Assembly (NCBI RefSeq): GCF_947077765.1
Contig: NZ_CAMTTF010000005.1
Location: 1 to 52,500 of the forward strand
Length of the DNA: 52,500 nucleotides
DNA from: Salinibacter grassmerensis
GTDB taxonomy: Bacteria > Bacteroidota > Rhodothermia > Rhodothermales > Salinibacteraceae
Direction: 5' to 3'
The notes under the pieces were generated by a model. It had not been told where the DNA came from. It saw only the letters and a list, made by a program, of their open reading frames with translations, and made no database searches. This document shows positions 33,595 through 41,313 of the stretch, one piece after another (position 1 is the stretch's first letter; every line of letters begins with the position of its first letter). The translations under genes and the position numbers were made by a program.

Positions 33595-34368
33595 ATGGCC
33601 GGACACACGCGCAAGTGGGCAAAGGTCAAGCGCAAGAAGAAAAAGGACGACCGGCGCAAGTCGAAGGTGTGGGCGCGGCTATCGCAGGAGATTGAGAAGG
33701 CCGCCCGGGAAGGAGGGGGCGACCCGGACACGAACGTCGCCCTCTCACAGGCCCTGGAGCGGGCCCGCGAGGAAGACATGGCGAAGGACACGATTGAGCG
33801 AGCCATCAAGCGGGGCACGGGAGACCTAGAGGAAGAGGGCCGCGAGAAGGTGACCTATGAGGGCTACGCTCCCCACGGTGTGGCCGTCTTCGTGGAGGGG
33901 GAGACGGAGAACATCAATCGTACCGTGAAGGACCTCCGCAACCTGTTCTCCGACCACGGCGGCAACCTCGGCAAGGACGGCTCCGTCGCGTACCTGTTCG
34001 GGCAAAAAGGGCGATTCGAAATCCCCACCGACGCCACGGACGAGATGACGCTCTTCGAGGTCGCCGTGGAGGCCGGTGCGGAGGAGGTCGACGAGACCGA
34101 CGAAACGTACGTCGTTACCACCGACCGGGATGCCTTCGCCGACGTGGGCGAGGCCCTCGACGAGGCCGGAATTCCCATGGACGCGAACGACCTCGTGCGC
34201 GCCCCGACCACGACCGTCGCCCTGGCCCCCGACGAGCGCGACGCGGTAAGGGGGCTGATCGAAAAGATCAACGACCTCCGGGACGTGGAAGCCGTCTACA
34301 CCACTCTGGAGATCGACGGCGCCCCGCTGGCGCTCGGCGTCGACGTGGACTCCCCCGCTGGACATTGA
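33595..34368 (+). CDS. yebC: YebC/PmpR family protein (257 aa)
   Basis: Conserved DUF28 family member. Studied members act as transcriptional regulators (PmpR) and, in recent work, as translation factors that ease ribosome stalling. The N-terminus MAGHTRKWAKVKRKKKKDDR is close to the usual MAGHSKWANIKHRK, and EDMAKDTIERAIKRGTGDLE with YEGYAPHGVAVFVEGETENI and DLRNLFSDHGGNLGKDGSVA are all family landmarks. The length is standard. ruvC starts 56 bp after the yebC stop codon, a known yebC-ruvC neighbourhood. The basic N-terminus stands out against the acidic proteome. Confidence 0.95.
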   Translation: MAGHTRKWAKVKRKKKKDDRRKSKVWARLSQEIEKAAREGGGDPDTNVALSQALERAREEDMAKDTIERAIKRGTGDLEEEGREKVTYEGYAPHGVAVFVEGETENINRTVKDLRNLFSDHGGNLGKDGSVAYLFGQKGRFEIPTDATDEMTLFEVAVEAGAEEVDETDETYVVTTDRDAFADVGEALDEAGIPMDANDLVRAPTTTVALAPDERDAVRGLIEKINDLRDVEAVYTTLEIDGAPLALGVDVDSPAGH

Positions 34369-34424
34369 CCCCGATGCGGGCCATCTTGGGGGTCCGCCTT
34401 TCTCCTGCTCCATCTTGCAGACCG

Positions 34425-34964
34425 ATGATTATTCTCGGCGTTGACCCCGGCTCCCGCGCCACCGGCTACGGCCTCGTTGACCAGTCCGGCGGCGGTGAGC
34501 ACCTCGTGGCCGCCGACACGATCCGTCTCGGGAGCACCGACGATCATCCCTCCCGCCTGAAGCACATTTACGACGCGCTCGTCGATGTCATCGACGCGCA
34601 CGGCCCCGACGAGTTTGCGGTGGAGATGCCGGTGTACGGCCAAAACCCCCAGTCCATGCTGAAGCTGGGGCGGGCCCAGGCCGCCGCGATGATGGCGGCC
34701 CTCAACCGCGACCTGCCCGTGGCTCAGTACACGCCGAAGGAGGTAAAAAAGTCCGTGACAGGCAACGGCAATGCCTCGAAGAAGCAGGTCGGGTTTATGA
34801 TCGAGTCGATCCTCTCCGCCGAGGCGGAGACCTTTACCCACGACACCTCCGATGCCCTCGCCATTGCGTTGTGCCATGGCAACCGCGACGCGCACGACGA
34901 CGGCGACTCCTACACCGGATGGGCCAGCTTCGTCGACGCCAACCCCGACCGCGTGTCGGAATGA
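34425..34964 (+). CDS. ruvC: Crossover junction endodeoxyribonuclease RuvC (179 aa)
   Basis: Holliday-junction resolvase of the RuvABC pathway. The start MIILGVDPGSRATGYGLVDQ holds the first catalytic Asp; the next catalytic Glu is in FAVEMPVYGQNPQSMLKLGRA, and the C-terminal HDTSDALAIALCHGN carries the last acidic residues. VAQYTPKEVKKSVTGNGNAS matches the DNA-contacting region. The ATG at 34425 gives the standard length and N-terminus, so an upstream in-frame ATG at 34365 is rejected. It follows yebC and probably shares its transcript. Confidence 0.95.
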   Translation: MIILGVDPGSRATGYGLVDQSGGGEHLVAADTIRLGSTDDHPSRLKHIYDALVDVIDAHGPDEFAVEMPVYGQNPQSMLKLGRAQAAAMMAALNRDLPVAQYTPKEVKKSVTGNGNASKKQVGFMIESILSAEAETFTHDTSDALAIALCHGNRDAHDDGDSYTGWASFVDANPDRVSE

Positions 34965-35014
34965 TGGCGTAGGCGATGGGGGACGCCTCCCTTCCCTCCC
35001 ACCCCGCGAATGCC

Positions 35015-35290
35015 CTAGCGGTACCCTTTTTCTTTGTCCCGCACCCGAACCGCCCGTTCTACCTCGTCGGTGTCGAGTTGACCGCCGCTCAACTCGTGGG
35101 CGAGCTCGGCAATCCGCTCTACCTTCTTGGGGGCCTGCCGCCACTCTGGATGGGCCTGGTCGATGAGGCTGATGAGGATGCGAACATACGGGTATCGATC
35201 CTCCCGCGAGTCCAGCTCGGCGATCGACTGTGCGAAAAGCTCAGCGTTTCGGCCCACCTGTCGGTCGACCATCGTAGAATCATAGCGCAT
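35015..35290 (-). CDS. Short DUF4290-like protein (91 aa)
   Basis: The start MRYDSTMVDRQVGRNAELFA and the following IAELDSREDRYPYVRILISLIDQAHPEW resemble the N-terminus of DUF4290 proteins of Bacteroidota, as I remember them (a pattern like Y-x-x-x-x-x-x-x-x-x-YGRN, then I-x-x-x-DREER). The usual family length is about 200 aa, so only the first half is present here. The stop codon is clean and no second part is seen in another frame next to it. It may be a real short version or a truncated gene. It is mostly helical and charged, with no signal peptide. Confidence 0.55.
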   Translation of the reverse strand: MRYDSTMVDRQVGRNAELFAQSIAELDSREDRYPYVRILISLIDQAHPEWRQAPKKVERIAELAHELSGGQLDTDEVERAVRVRDKEKGYR

Positions 35291-35563
35291 AATGGAGAGC
35301 CGTCAAACCAAAGCCATTGAGGATTCCTCCTCCCATTCTTACTTCCGATAGTGTCGTTCTCTACCCGGGATGAAGGGACTGCCACCAACGTGCCCCCCGG
35401 CCGAGAGTTGCCTCTGCCATCGGTCCGCTTCTCTCGGCGTCCGGACTCACCCCGATGGTTTCACTTCTTTAACAGACGGCAGAATGTGCACCAAGGGGGC
35501 CGGGCGAACTTGGCCTCACACGTTTCGTACGTGGTACTGGTATCTTCCAGGCCCCGCAGTACC

Positions 35564-35848
35564 ATGAGCAACCGCTCCGACGAGTCCTCCACCCCATATC
35601 AGCTTGATCGCCTCCAGGAGGTGCCCGCCTTTCACCGGGACGCCCGCCGGGACGGCCGATTGTCCGAGGGACAACTGGTCTACTACGGCCCCCAGCCCTC
35701 GTACTACGGCATCGGCGAAGTGAAGCGCATCAACGGTTCCGACATCGCTGTGGATTTCCGCGGCACCGGGCTCTTCAACGTCCACGAGGAGATTATTGAG
35801 CAGCGCTACCTCATCGGCATCCCCCCGGACAAGATGGCGGAGCTGTAG
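35564..35848 (+). CDS. Small conserved-looking protein, function unknown (94 aa)
   Basis: From the ATG at 35564: MSNRSDESSTPYQLDRLQEV, then FHRDARRDGRLSEGQLVYYG and PSYYGIGEVKRINGSDIAVD then FRGTGLFNVHEEIIEQRYLI. The second half looks like a small beta-barrel (SH3-like or Tudor-like, with GxGxV-x-x-I and VDFxGxGLFxVHEE), a fold often used for RNA or protein contacts. No family is recognised. It is cytosolic. The 273 bp before it (35291-35563) contain no gene. Confidence 0.6.
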   Translation: MSNRSDESSTPYQLDRLQEVPAFHRDARRDGRLSEGQLVYYGPQPSYYGIGEVKRINGSDIAVDFRGTGLFNVHEEIIEQRYLIGIPPDKMAEL

Positions 35849-36022
35849 CCTCTCTTTTGGGCCCTGGGAATCAAGGAGTCGTCCGCTAAGCGGTTCGTCG
35901 TCCCGCTCAACACGTCTTTCTCCCGTCCGGCACATCGTCGCTCTCGGCGGTTTCTTTTGCTCCCCGCACCCTCTTTCTTTGTGGGGAGCTTGTGTCCCGG
36001 CGTCTCCCAACCTTGCCTCTCC

Positions 36023-36973
36023 ATGGCACACCTAGAGGTATCTCGCGTGACGAAGCGCTACGGCAATACCGTAGCGGTCGACGACGTGTCGTTCTCGGCC
36101 GAGCCCGGCCGCATCCTTGGCCTTCTCGGCCCCAACGGGGCCGGCAAGACCTCAACGATTCGGATGATCACCTACATCGCCGTGCCGGACGCCGGTGCGG
36201 TCCGCTACGACGGGCGCACCGTCGGGACCTGGAGCCAGCGGCGGATGGGCTACCTGCCCGAAGAGTCGGGGCTCTACAAGCGCCTCGGCGTCAAGGAGCA
36301 GCTCGTCTATCTCGGCACCCTGAAGGGGCTCTCCAAAGACACGGCCGCCGACCGGGCCGACTACTGGCTCGACCGCTTCGACGCCACCGACTGGGCCGAC
36401 ATGACGACCGAGGAGCTGTCGAAGGGCATGCAGCAGAAAATCCAGTTCATCGCTACGCTTTTGCATGACCCGTCGCTTCTCATCTTCGACGAGCCCTTCA
36501 GTGGCCTCGACCCCATCAACGCCGACCTTCTGCGCGACATCATCCTGGAGCTGCGCCGCGACGACCGCACGATCCTGTTTGCCTCCCATCGCATGGAACA
36601 GGTCGAGCAGCTCTGTGACGACATCTGCCTGATGGCCGAGGGAGACGTGGTGCTCCAGGGCCCGCTCCGCGACGTCAAGGCACAGTTTGGACAGAACACG
36701 CTCGTCCTCGAGTTCGACGGCGATGATGCCTTCATCGACGAGCTCGTGGCGGCCGGGCAGGTGCGCGTCAACACCCGCAGTGCCCACCGTGCTGAGCTCA
36801 CCCTGGCCGACGGCGCCGACGCCCGTCAGGTACTCGACCGTGCGCTCGACCGCACCGACGAGCTTTACCGCTACGAACGCGTGGCCCCACCGCTGAATGA
36901 GATTTTCGTCGAGGTGGTGGGCGAGGCCGAGGCTCAGCGCATGCGGGAGGAAGCGGCCGCGGGTGCCGCCTGA
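36023..36973 (+). CDS. natA: ABC transporter ATP-binding protein, NatA type (316 aa)
   Basis: Nucleotide-binding subunit of an ABC-2 exporter, probably with the next gene. Walker A GPNGAGKTS (about residues 36-44), signature LSKGMQQK, Walker B LLIFDEPFSGLDP, H-loop LFASHRMEQVEQ. The C-terminal 90 residues match the extra domain (DUF4162-like) common in NatA-type ATPases. Members of this group export sodium ions, drugs or lipids; in a salt-adapted organism sodium export is attractive but not proven. The ATG at 36023 is preferred over the upstream start of the open frame. The permease follows 54 bp downstream. Confidence 0.92.
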   Translation: MAHLEVSRVTKRYGNTVAVDDVSFSAEPGRILGLLGPNGAGKTSTIRMITYIAVPDAGAVRYDGRTVGTWSQRRMGYLPEESGLYKRLGVKEQLVYLGTLKGLSKDTAADRADYWLDRFDATDWADMTTEELSKGMQQKIQFIATLLHDPSLLIFDEPFSGLDPINADLLRDIILELRRDDRTILFASHRMEQVEQLCDDICLMAEGDVVLQGPLRDVKAQFGQNTLVLEFDGDDAFIDELVAAGQVRVNTRSAHRAELTLADGADARQVLDRALDRTDELYRYERVAPPLNEIFVEVVGEAEAQRMREEAAAGAA

Positions 36974-37027
36974 CCGCCTCCGTACCGAGCCGTCTCGAGT
37001 TCCTCAAATTCAGCCCACGGTCCTCGA

Positions 37028-38329
37028 ATGTCGTTCCACAAGATCTGGCTCATTCTTCGCAGTGAGTTCTGGCGTCGCGTCCGGTCGAAGGCGTTCGTGC
37101 TCGCCACGCTCCTGGTGCCATTCGGGGCCATTCTGTTGTTCGCGGCGCCCGCCCTGTTTGGGTACCTCGCCGACCAGACCGACGAGCAAACGGTCGCCGT
37201 CGTGGACGAGACTGGCCAGCTTGCCGACTCGCTCATGGCCGCAAGCGGAGAGAGCCTCACCTTTCGCTCCGTCGATGCCCCGACGGACTCGGTGCGAAGC
37301 GCCGTGCGGCGCGGCCAGTACGACGGGTACCTGCGGCTGCCCGCGTCGCTGCTAGAGGGCACGGGGGAGGCCACTTACTACTCAGTGGAGGGCGGGGGGC
37401 TCACCCTTCGGTCGGACCTCGACACGCGGGTCAATCGGGTGGTGCGGCGGCAGCGTCTCGCGACGGCCGGCGCCTCTGCGGACGTGCTGTCCATCGTGGA
37501 CTCGGACGTGGGGCTCGCCACACGCAAGCTGAGCGAGGACGAGGGCACTACGGACGACTCCACCCTCGCCTACACCGCCATCGGCTACGTGATGGCGTTC
37601 ATCATCTATTTTGCCGTCTTCATCTACGGCCAGTACGTGATGCAAGGGGTCATTGAGGAAAAGAGCAGCCGGGTCGTCGAGGTCATCGTCTCGTCGGTTC
37701 GTCCATTCGAGCTGCTGATGGGCAAGGTGCTCGGCATCGGGGCCATGGGCCTGACCCAGATGGTGACGTGGGCCGCGCTTGCAACGGGCGGCATGGCGGC
37801 GATTGGGCCCGTGCTGGCACTCTTTTTTGCCCCGTCCGACCTAGGCGTCTCTCCGGGGGCCTCCCCGGACGCGATGCGGGAGGCGGCCGGAATTTCAGTC
37901 CCCACAATCCCCCTCGATCTCGTCGTCTGGTTTATCCTGTTCTTCGTCGGCGGCTTCCTCCTGTACGCCTCCCTCTTTGCCGCCGTGGGCTCGGCCGTCG
38001 AGCAACAGCAGGACGCGCAGAACCTCCTGCTGCCGGTCATGACACCGCTCATCCTGCCGGTTCTCTTTCTCGTCTTTGTCATCGAGAGCCCGAACGCAAC
38101 GGTGTCGATCGTCACGTCGATCATCCCGTTTTTCTCCCCTATTCTCATGGTGCTGCGCCTCGCCATCACCTCCGTCCCGCTGTGGGAGGTCGCCACGGCG
38201 TTCGTCCTGCTGGTGGGCACCTTCGTCGGGATGATTTGGGTCGCTGGGCGCATCTACCGGGTCGGCATTCTCTCCTACGGCAAGACCCCGAGCCTGCGCG
38301 AGATCGCGCAGTGGGCCATGTACCGGTAG
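37028..38329 (+). CDS. natB: ABC-2 type permease, NatB-like (433 aa)
   Basis: Membrane subunit of the NatAB-type ABC exporter. One N-terminal membrane segment (AFVLATLLVPFGAILLFAAP) is followed by a large outside domain (VAVVDETGQLADSLMAASGE and onward, to about residue 175). Then about five more segments follow: YVMAFIIYFAVFIYGQYV, VTWAALATGGMAAIGPVLAL, LVVWFILFFVGGFLLYASLF, LILPVLFLVFVIE and VATAFVLLVGTFVGMIWV. The sequence VMQGVIEEKSSRVVEVIVSS then RPFELLMGKVLGIGAMGL is the conserved ABC-2 region of this group. A possible hairpin overlaps the stop codon (listed separately). Confidence 0.9.
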   Translation: MSFHKIWLILRSEFWRRVRSKAFVLATLLVPFGAILLFAAPALFGYLADQTDEQTVAVVDETGQLADSLMAASGESLTFRSVDAPTDSVRSAVRRGQYDGYLRLPASLLEGTGEATYYSVEGGGLTLRSDLDTRVNRVVRRQRLATAGASADVLSIVDSDVGLATRKLSEDEGTTDDSTLAYTAIGYVMAFIIYFAVFIYGQYVMQGVIEEKSSRVVEVIVSSVRPFELLMGKVLGIGAMGLTQMVTWAALATGGMAAIGPVLALFFAPSDLGVSPGASPDAMREAAGISVPTIPLDLVVWFILFFVGGFLLYASLFAAVGSAVEQQQDAQNLLLPVMTPLILPVLFLVFVIESPNATVSIVTSIIPFFSPILMVLRLAITSVPLWEVATAFVLLVGTFVGMIWVAGRIYRVGILSYGKTPSLREIAQWAMYR

Positions 38330-38378
38330 CCGAACGGCCCCACTGGCTTTTCATCCGGGATTTGTGGGGTTTTCGGCT
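38328..38378 (+). terminator. Possible bipartite hairpin overlapping the natB stop codon
   Basis: AGCCGAA (38328-38334) pairs with TTCGGCT (38372-38378), and inside it CCCCAC (38338-38343) pairs with GTGGGG (38364-38369). The loop is 20 nt and has TGGCTTTTCATC. A T-run lies inside the closing strand rather than after it, so Rho-independent termination is uncertain. It may terminate the natAB transcript or protect its 3' end. Confidence 0.4.
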
Positions 38379-38539
38379 TCCAGACTCTGATTAAGGGCGC
38401 TCACGGCGATCTTTCTGCTGGCCCGTGCATTTCAAAGGTGTTCCCTTACAGGAACAAACGCCCGCTCTCCGGCACATCCACGGAGCGCCGGGCGACCCGT
38501 CCTTGCTCTCGCCCTCTCAGCGCACCTCCTTTGCCGCTT

Positions 38540-39922
38540 ATGGACACCACACTCTCGAAGGCTTCTCCGGTCGAGTACGAATTGGACCTCCACGCTACGG
38601 CCGATGACCTGGAACCGAAGCTCAAGGAGGCCCTGGACGCCCAGCGCAAGAACATGGACGTGCAGGGGTTCCGCAAGGGGAAGGTGCCCCTCGGACTCGT
38701 CAAGAAAATGCACGGCGAGGCGATTGGCTACCGTGTGGCCGAGCAGTTTGTCCAGGAGGCCTTCGAAGAGGAGGTTGAGGAGACCGACGAGATCGAGCCG
38801 CTCGGCCAGCCGACGCTGGTGGACCTCAACTACGAGCTCGACGCAGACCTGCAGGCCACCCTTCGGTTCGGCGTCCGGCCCGAGGTGGAGCTGGAGGACT
38901 TCTCGTCGGTCGAGATCACAATGCTCGACCCCGAGATTACCGAGGAGGATGTGGAGGACGAAATCGAGCGTCTCCAGAAGGAGGAGGCCGACCTGCTGCC
39001 GCTGGAAGAAGAGGCCGCTGAAGACACCGACTACGTGAACGTCGACCTTCAGCGCATCGACCCGGACACGGATACCCCCATCATCGGGGACAAGGACGAA
39101 GACCTCACCTTCTTCCTCGATGACGACCGCCTCAAGGAGGAACTCCGCCAGGCCCTCGTGGGACGAAAGGCAGGGGATACATTTCGCGTAGAGTTGCCGC
39201 AGGAGCACCCGGCCCACGAGCACGGAGGCCCTGGGCATCAGCACGAGCACGACGGAGACGGCGAAGACCGCCTCTACGAAGTGACGGTCAACGACGTGAA
39301 GCGTCGCGACCTACCGCCACTGGACGCGGAGTTTGTGCGCCGCGTTACCGAGGGGGAGTTCGACGACCTGGATGCCTTCCGCGACGACATCCGCGAACGC
39401 CTGCAGGAGGCCTGGGACGAGCGGGCCCGTGAGATGGCGCAGGGCGAGGTGATCGACAAGATGCTGGAGCTTCACCCTGTCCCCGTTCCCGAATCGGTCA
39501 TCGAGGGCTACCTCGACTCGTTCGTCAAGCAGGTGGAAGAGGAGAACGACGGCGAGCTGCCCGAGGACTTTGACGAGGAGCACTTTCGCCAGCGCAACCG
39601 CCGCGACGCCGAGGACCAGGGCCGCTGGATGCTCATCCGGGACCAGATTGTGGAGGAGGAGGATCTGGAGGTTTCCAACGAGGAGATCCAGGCGTTCTTC
39701 GCTGAACAGTCCGGGGGCGAAGAGCAGGTAACTGCCCAGCAGATCGAGCAGTTCTACCAGACCATGCCGCAGATGATGGAAAAGGTGGAGCAGCAGATTC
39801 TTAGTGACAAGGTGTACGACTTTCTGTTCGACCGCCTCGACGTGCAGTCCAAGAGCCGCGAGGAGTTCGAAGACGAGATGCAGCAACAGCAGCAACCGCA
39901 GGGGCAGCGCATGGCGCCGTAG
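38540..39922 (+). CDS. tig: Trigger factor (460 aa)
   Basis: Ribosome-bound chaperone with peptidyl-prolyl isomerase activity. The ribosome-binding motif appears as VQGFRKGKVPLGLVKKMHGE (FRxGKxP), followed by YRVAEQFVQEAFEEEVEE. The FKBP-type domain lies roughly at residues 150-250 (TDYVNVDLQRIDPDTDTPII, LVGRKAGDTFRVELPQEH). It carries a His-rich insert around residues 223-239 (HPAHEHGGPGHQHEHDG). The C-terminal helical arms (LPPLDAEFVRRVTEGEFDDL onward) complete the protein. The tail is Gln-rich (QQQQQPQGQ). The length is close to E. coli Tig (432 aa). clpP follows 105 bp downstream, the common tig-clpP pairing; clpX is not in the window. Confidence 0.94.
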   Translation: MDTTLSKASPVEYELDLHATADDLEPKLKEALDAQRKNMDVQGFRKGKVPLGLVKKMHGEAIGYRVAEQFVQEAFEEEVEETDEIEPLGQPTLVDLNYELDADLQATLRFGVRPEVELEDFSSVEITMLDPEITEEDVEDEIERLQKEEADLLPLEEEAAEDTDYVNVDLQRIDPDTDTPIIGDKDEDLTFFLDDDRLKEELRQALVGRKAGDTFRVELPQEHPAHEHGGPGHQHEHDGDGEDRLYEVTVNDVKRRDLPPLDAEFVRRVTEGEFDDLDAFRDDIRERLQEAWDERAREMAQGEVIDKMLELHPVPVPESVIEGYLDSFVKQVEEENDGELPEDFDEEHFRQRNRRDAEDQGRWMLIRDQIVEEEDLEVSNEEIQAFFAEQSGGEEQVTAQQIEQFYQTMPQMMEKVEQQILSDKVYDFLFDRLDVQSKSREEFEDEMQQQQQPQGQRMAP

Positions 39923-40027
39923 CCGTACTTTTCCCTTCCCGTAACGCCCGCGGAGGGGAACCACCGCCCCGAAATTTGGGTTCGATACAGTCCGTTTTTG
40001 AGTTCTTTAGGAACGTCTACCGACCCT

Positions 40028-40762
40028 ATGGTTGATGACTTTGTCAAGTTCAGTAGAGGCCTGACGTCTCTTCCCAGCGGCATCTACGATGGGGACCTGA
40101 GCGACCAGCCCATGTCGGGGCTCGTGCCCATGGTCGTAGAGCAGACGACGCGGGGCGAGCGTGCCTACGACATCTTCAGTCGCCTGCTGAAGGAGCGAAT
40201 CGTCTTCATCGGCACGCCGATCAACGATCAGATTGCTAACCTGACGGTCGCGCAGCTCCTCTATCTGGCGAGCGAGAGCTCTGAGCAGCCCATTAACATC
40301 TACATCAACTCGCCGGGCGGGGTCATCTACAGCGGCCTCGGCGTCTACGACACGATGCAGTACATCGGTGCTCCGGTGTCGACCATCTGCGTGGGCCTGG
40401 CGGCCTCGATGGGATCGGTGCTGCTCGCAGCCGGCGAGGACGGAGAGCGCGCGTGCCTCCCCAACTCCCGCGTCATGATCCACCAGCCGATGGGCGGGGC
40501 CGAAGGTCAGGCCTCCGACATTGAGATCCAGGCACAGGAGATCATGTGGCTCAAGGAGCGCCTCTACGAGATCCTGGCCCTCCACACCGGTCAAGACATC
40601 GATCAGATCGAGGCAGACGCCGACCGAAACTACTGGATGAGCGCAGAGGAGGCCGAGGAGTACGGCCTCGTGGACAACGTTCTGAACCCTGACAACCTGA
40701 ACGGCCTGAAGTCCATCCAGCCCAACGGCGAGACAGCGGACGATTCTGAGGACGACGCGTAG
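40028..40762 (+). CDS. clpP: ATP-dependent Clp protease proteolytic subunit ClpP (244 aa)
   Basis: Serine peptidase subunit that forms a 14-mer and works with ClpX or ClpA ATPases. Catalytic triad recognised: Ser in [14 protein letters not shown], His in [10 protein letters not shown] and Asp in [34 protein letters not shown] and [20 protein letters not shown] are typical. It has about 25 extra N-terminal residues and a C-terminal tail compared with E. coli ClpP (207 aa), with an acidic end. A TTG at 39998 in frame is possible, but the ATG at 40028 is chosen. It is terminated by the hairpin at 40793-40820. Confidence 0.94.
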   Translation: MVDDFVKFSRGLTSLPSGIYDGDLSDQPMSGLVPMVVEQTTRGERAYDIFSRLLKERIVFIGTPINDQIANLTVAQLLYLASESSEQPINIYINSPGGVIYSGLGVYDTMQYIGAPVSTICVGLAASMGSVLLAAGEDGERACLPNSRVMIHQPMGGAEGQASDIEIQAQEIMWLKERLYEILALHTGQDIDQIEADADRNYWMSAEEAEEYGLVDNVLNPDNLNGLKSIQPNGETADDSEDDA

Positions 40763-40792
40763 TCGCCCTCCTCTTTCTGCCCTGAGCATCAT

Positions 40793-40827
40793 GGCGACGG
40801 TCCCAACTGGGGGCGTCGCCCTTTTTA
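40793..40827 (+). terminator. Rho-independent terminator of clpP
   Basis: GGCGACG (40793-40799) and CGTCGCC (40814-40820) form a perfect 7-bp stem, with a 14-nt loop, followed by CTTTTTATTT. It lies 30 bp after the clpP stop codon. Confidence 0.75.
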
Positions 40828-40861
40828 TTTCTATCGGGCCCCGCGGCGGAGGCTACCACAA

Positions 40862-40911
40862 CAAAAAAGAGGCGCTGGCCTGGGGGGAGGGAGGAGGAAG
40901 GCCAGCGCCTC
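40862..40911 (-). terminator. Strong terminator of tRNA-Glu
   Basis: Perfect 12-bp inverted repeat GAGGCGCTGGCC (40869-40880) / GGCCAGCGCCTC (40900-40911), with a purine/pyrimidine-biased loop of 19 nt. On the minus strand the stem is followed by a run of T (from AAAAAA at 40863-40868), the arrangement expected downstream of the tRNA at 40929-41001. A-rich DNA on the other side (AAAAA after 40911) could let it work in both directions and isolate clpP from the tRNA. Confidence 0.75.
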
Positions 40912-40928
40912 AAAAAGGCGTCGTGACG

Positions 40929-41001
40929 TACCGCGTACGGGATTCGAACCCGTGCTACCGGCGTGAGAGGCCGGCGTCCTAGACCCCTAGACGAACGCGG
41001 C
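40929..41001 (-). tRNA. tRNA-Glu (anticodon CTC)
   Basis: On the minus strand the 73-nt sequence begins GCCGCGTTCGTCTAGGGGTC and ends ACGGGTTCGAATCCCGTACG plus CGGTA. D-stem and loop, the anticodon arm (stem around CCTCTCACG with anticodon CTC), and the T-arm with GGTTCGAATCC are all visible. Anticodon CTC reads GAG (glutamate), and the anticodon arm is like other bacterial tRNA-Glu. No CCA is encoded at the 3' end. The first pair would be G-U (G1 with U72) if the ends are as given, which is unusual. A possible minus-strand promoter (TTTATAGA near 41010-41017) lies just upstream. Confidence 0.93.
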
Positions 41002-41313
41002 AGGTCGTGTCTATAAATGCACACAAACGTACCTTAGGGCTCGCTCCAGGTTTCGCGTTCATGGAAATTCAACCCCGGTTAGGGACCTCTTCTCCGCGTC
41101 TGCCCCCCTAACGCGCCGCCTGTCCTGCATGCGTCAGGCCGTGCTTTTGCCCGGCGTTTCGAGAAACATGTCCGTGCGGGGGGACGTGCATCCACCGGTC
41201 GCTGGATACCCCCCACTCCAAGCACCCATTCCTCAGCATGCTCCGGCGTCCCCCTGCTCGTTAGCCAGCACTGCTCTTCTCTTCGCACTCACCCGACCGA
41301 CTGCACTGTGATC
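41002..41313. other. 312-bp gap between tRNA-Glu and the parvulin gene
   Basis: No gene is seen. It must hold the tRNA promoter on the minus strand (a TTTATAGA-like -10 just above the tRNA) and the promoter of the parvulin lipoprotein gene. A recurrent TTTGTG element lies on the minus strand near 41021. Nothing else stands out. Confidence 0.4.
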
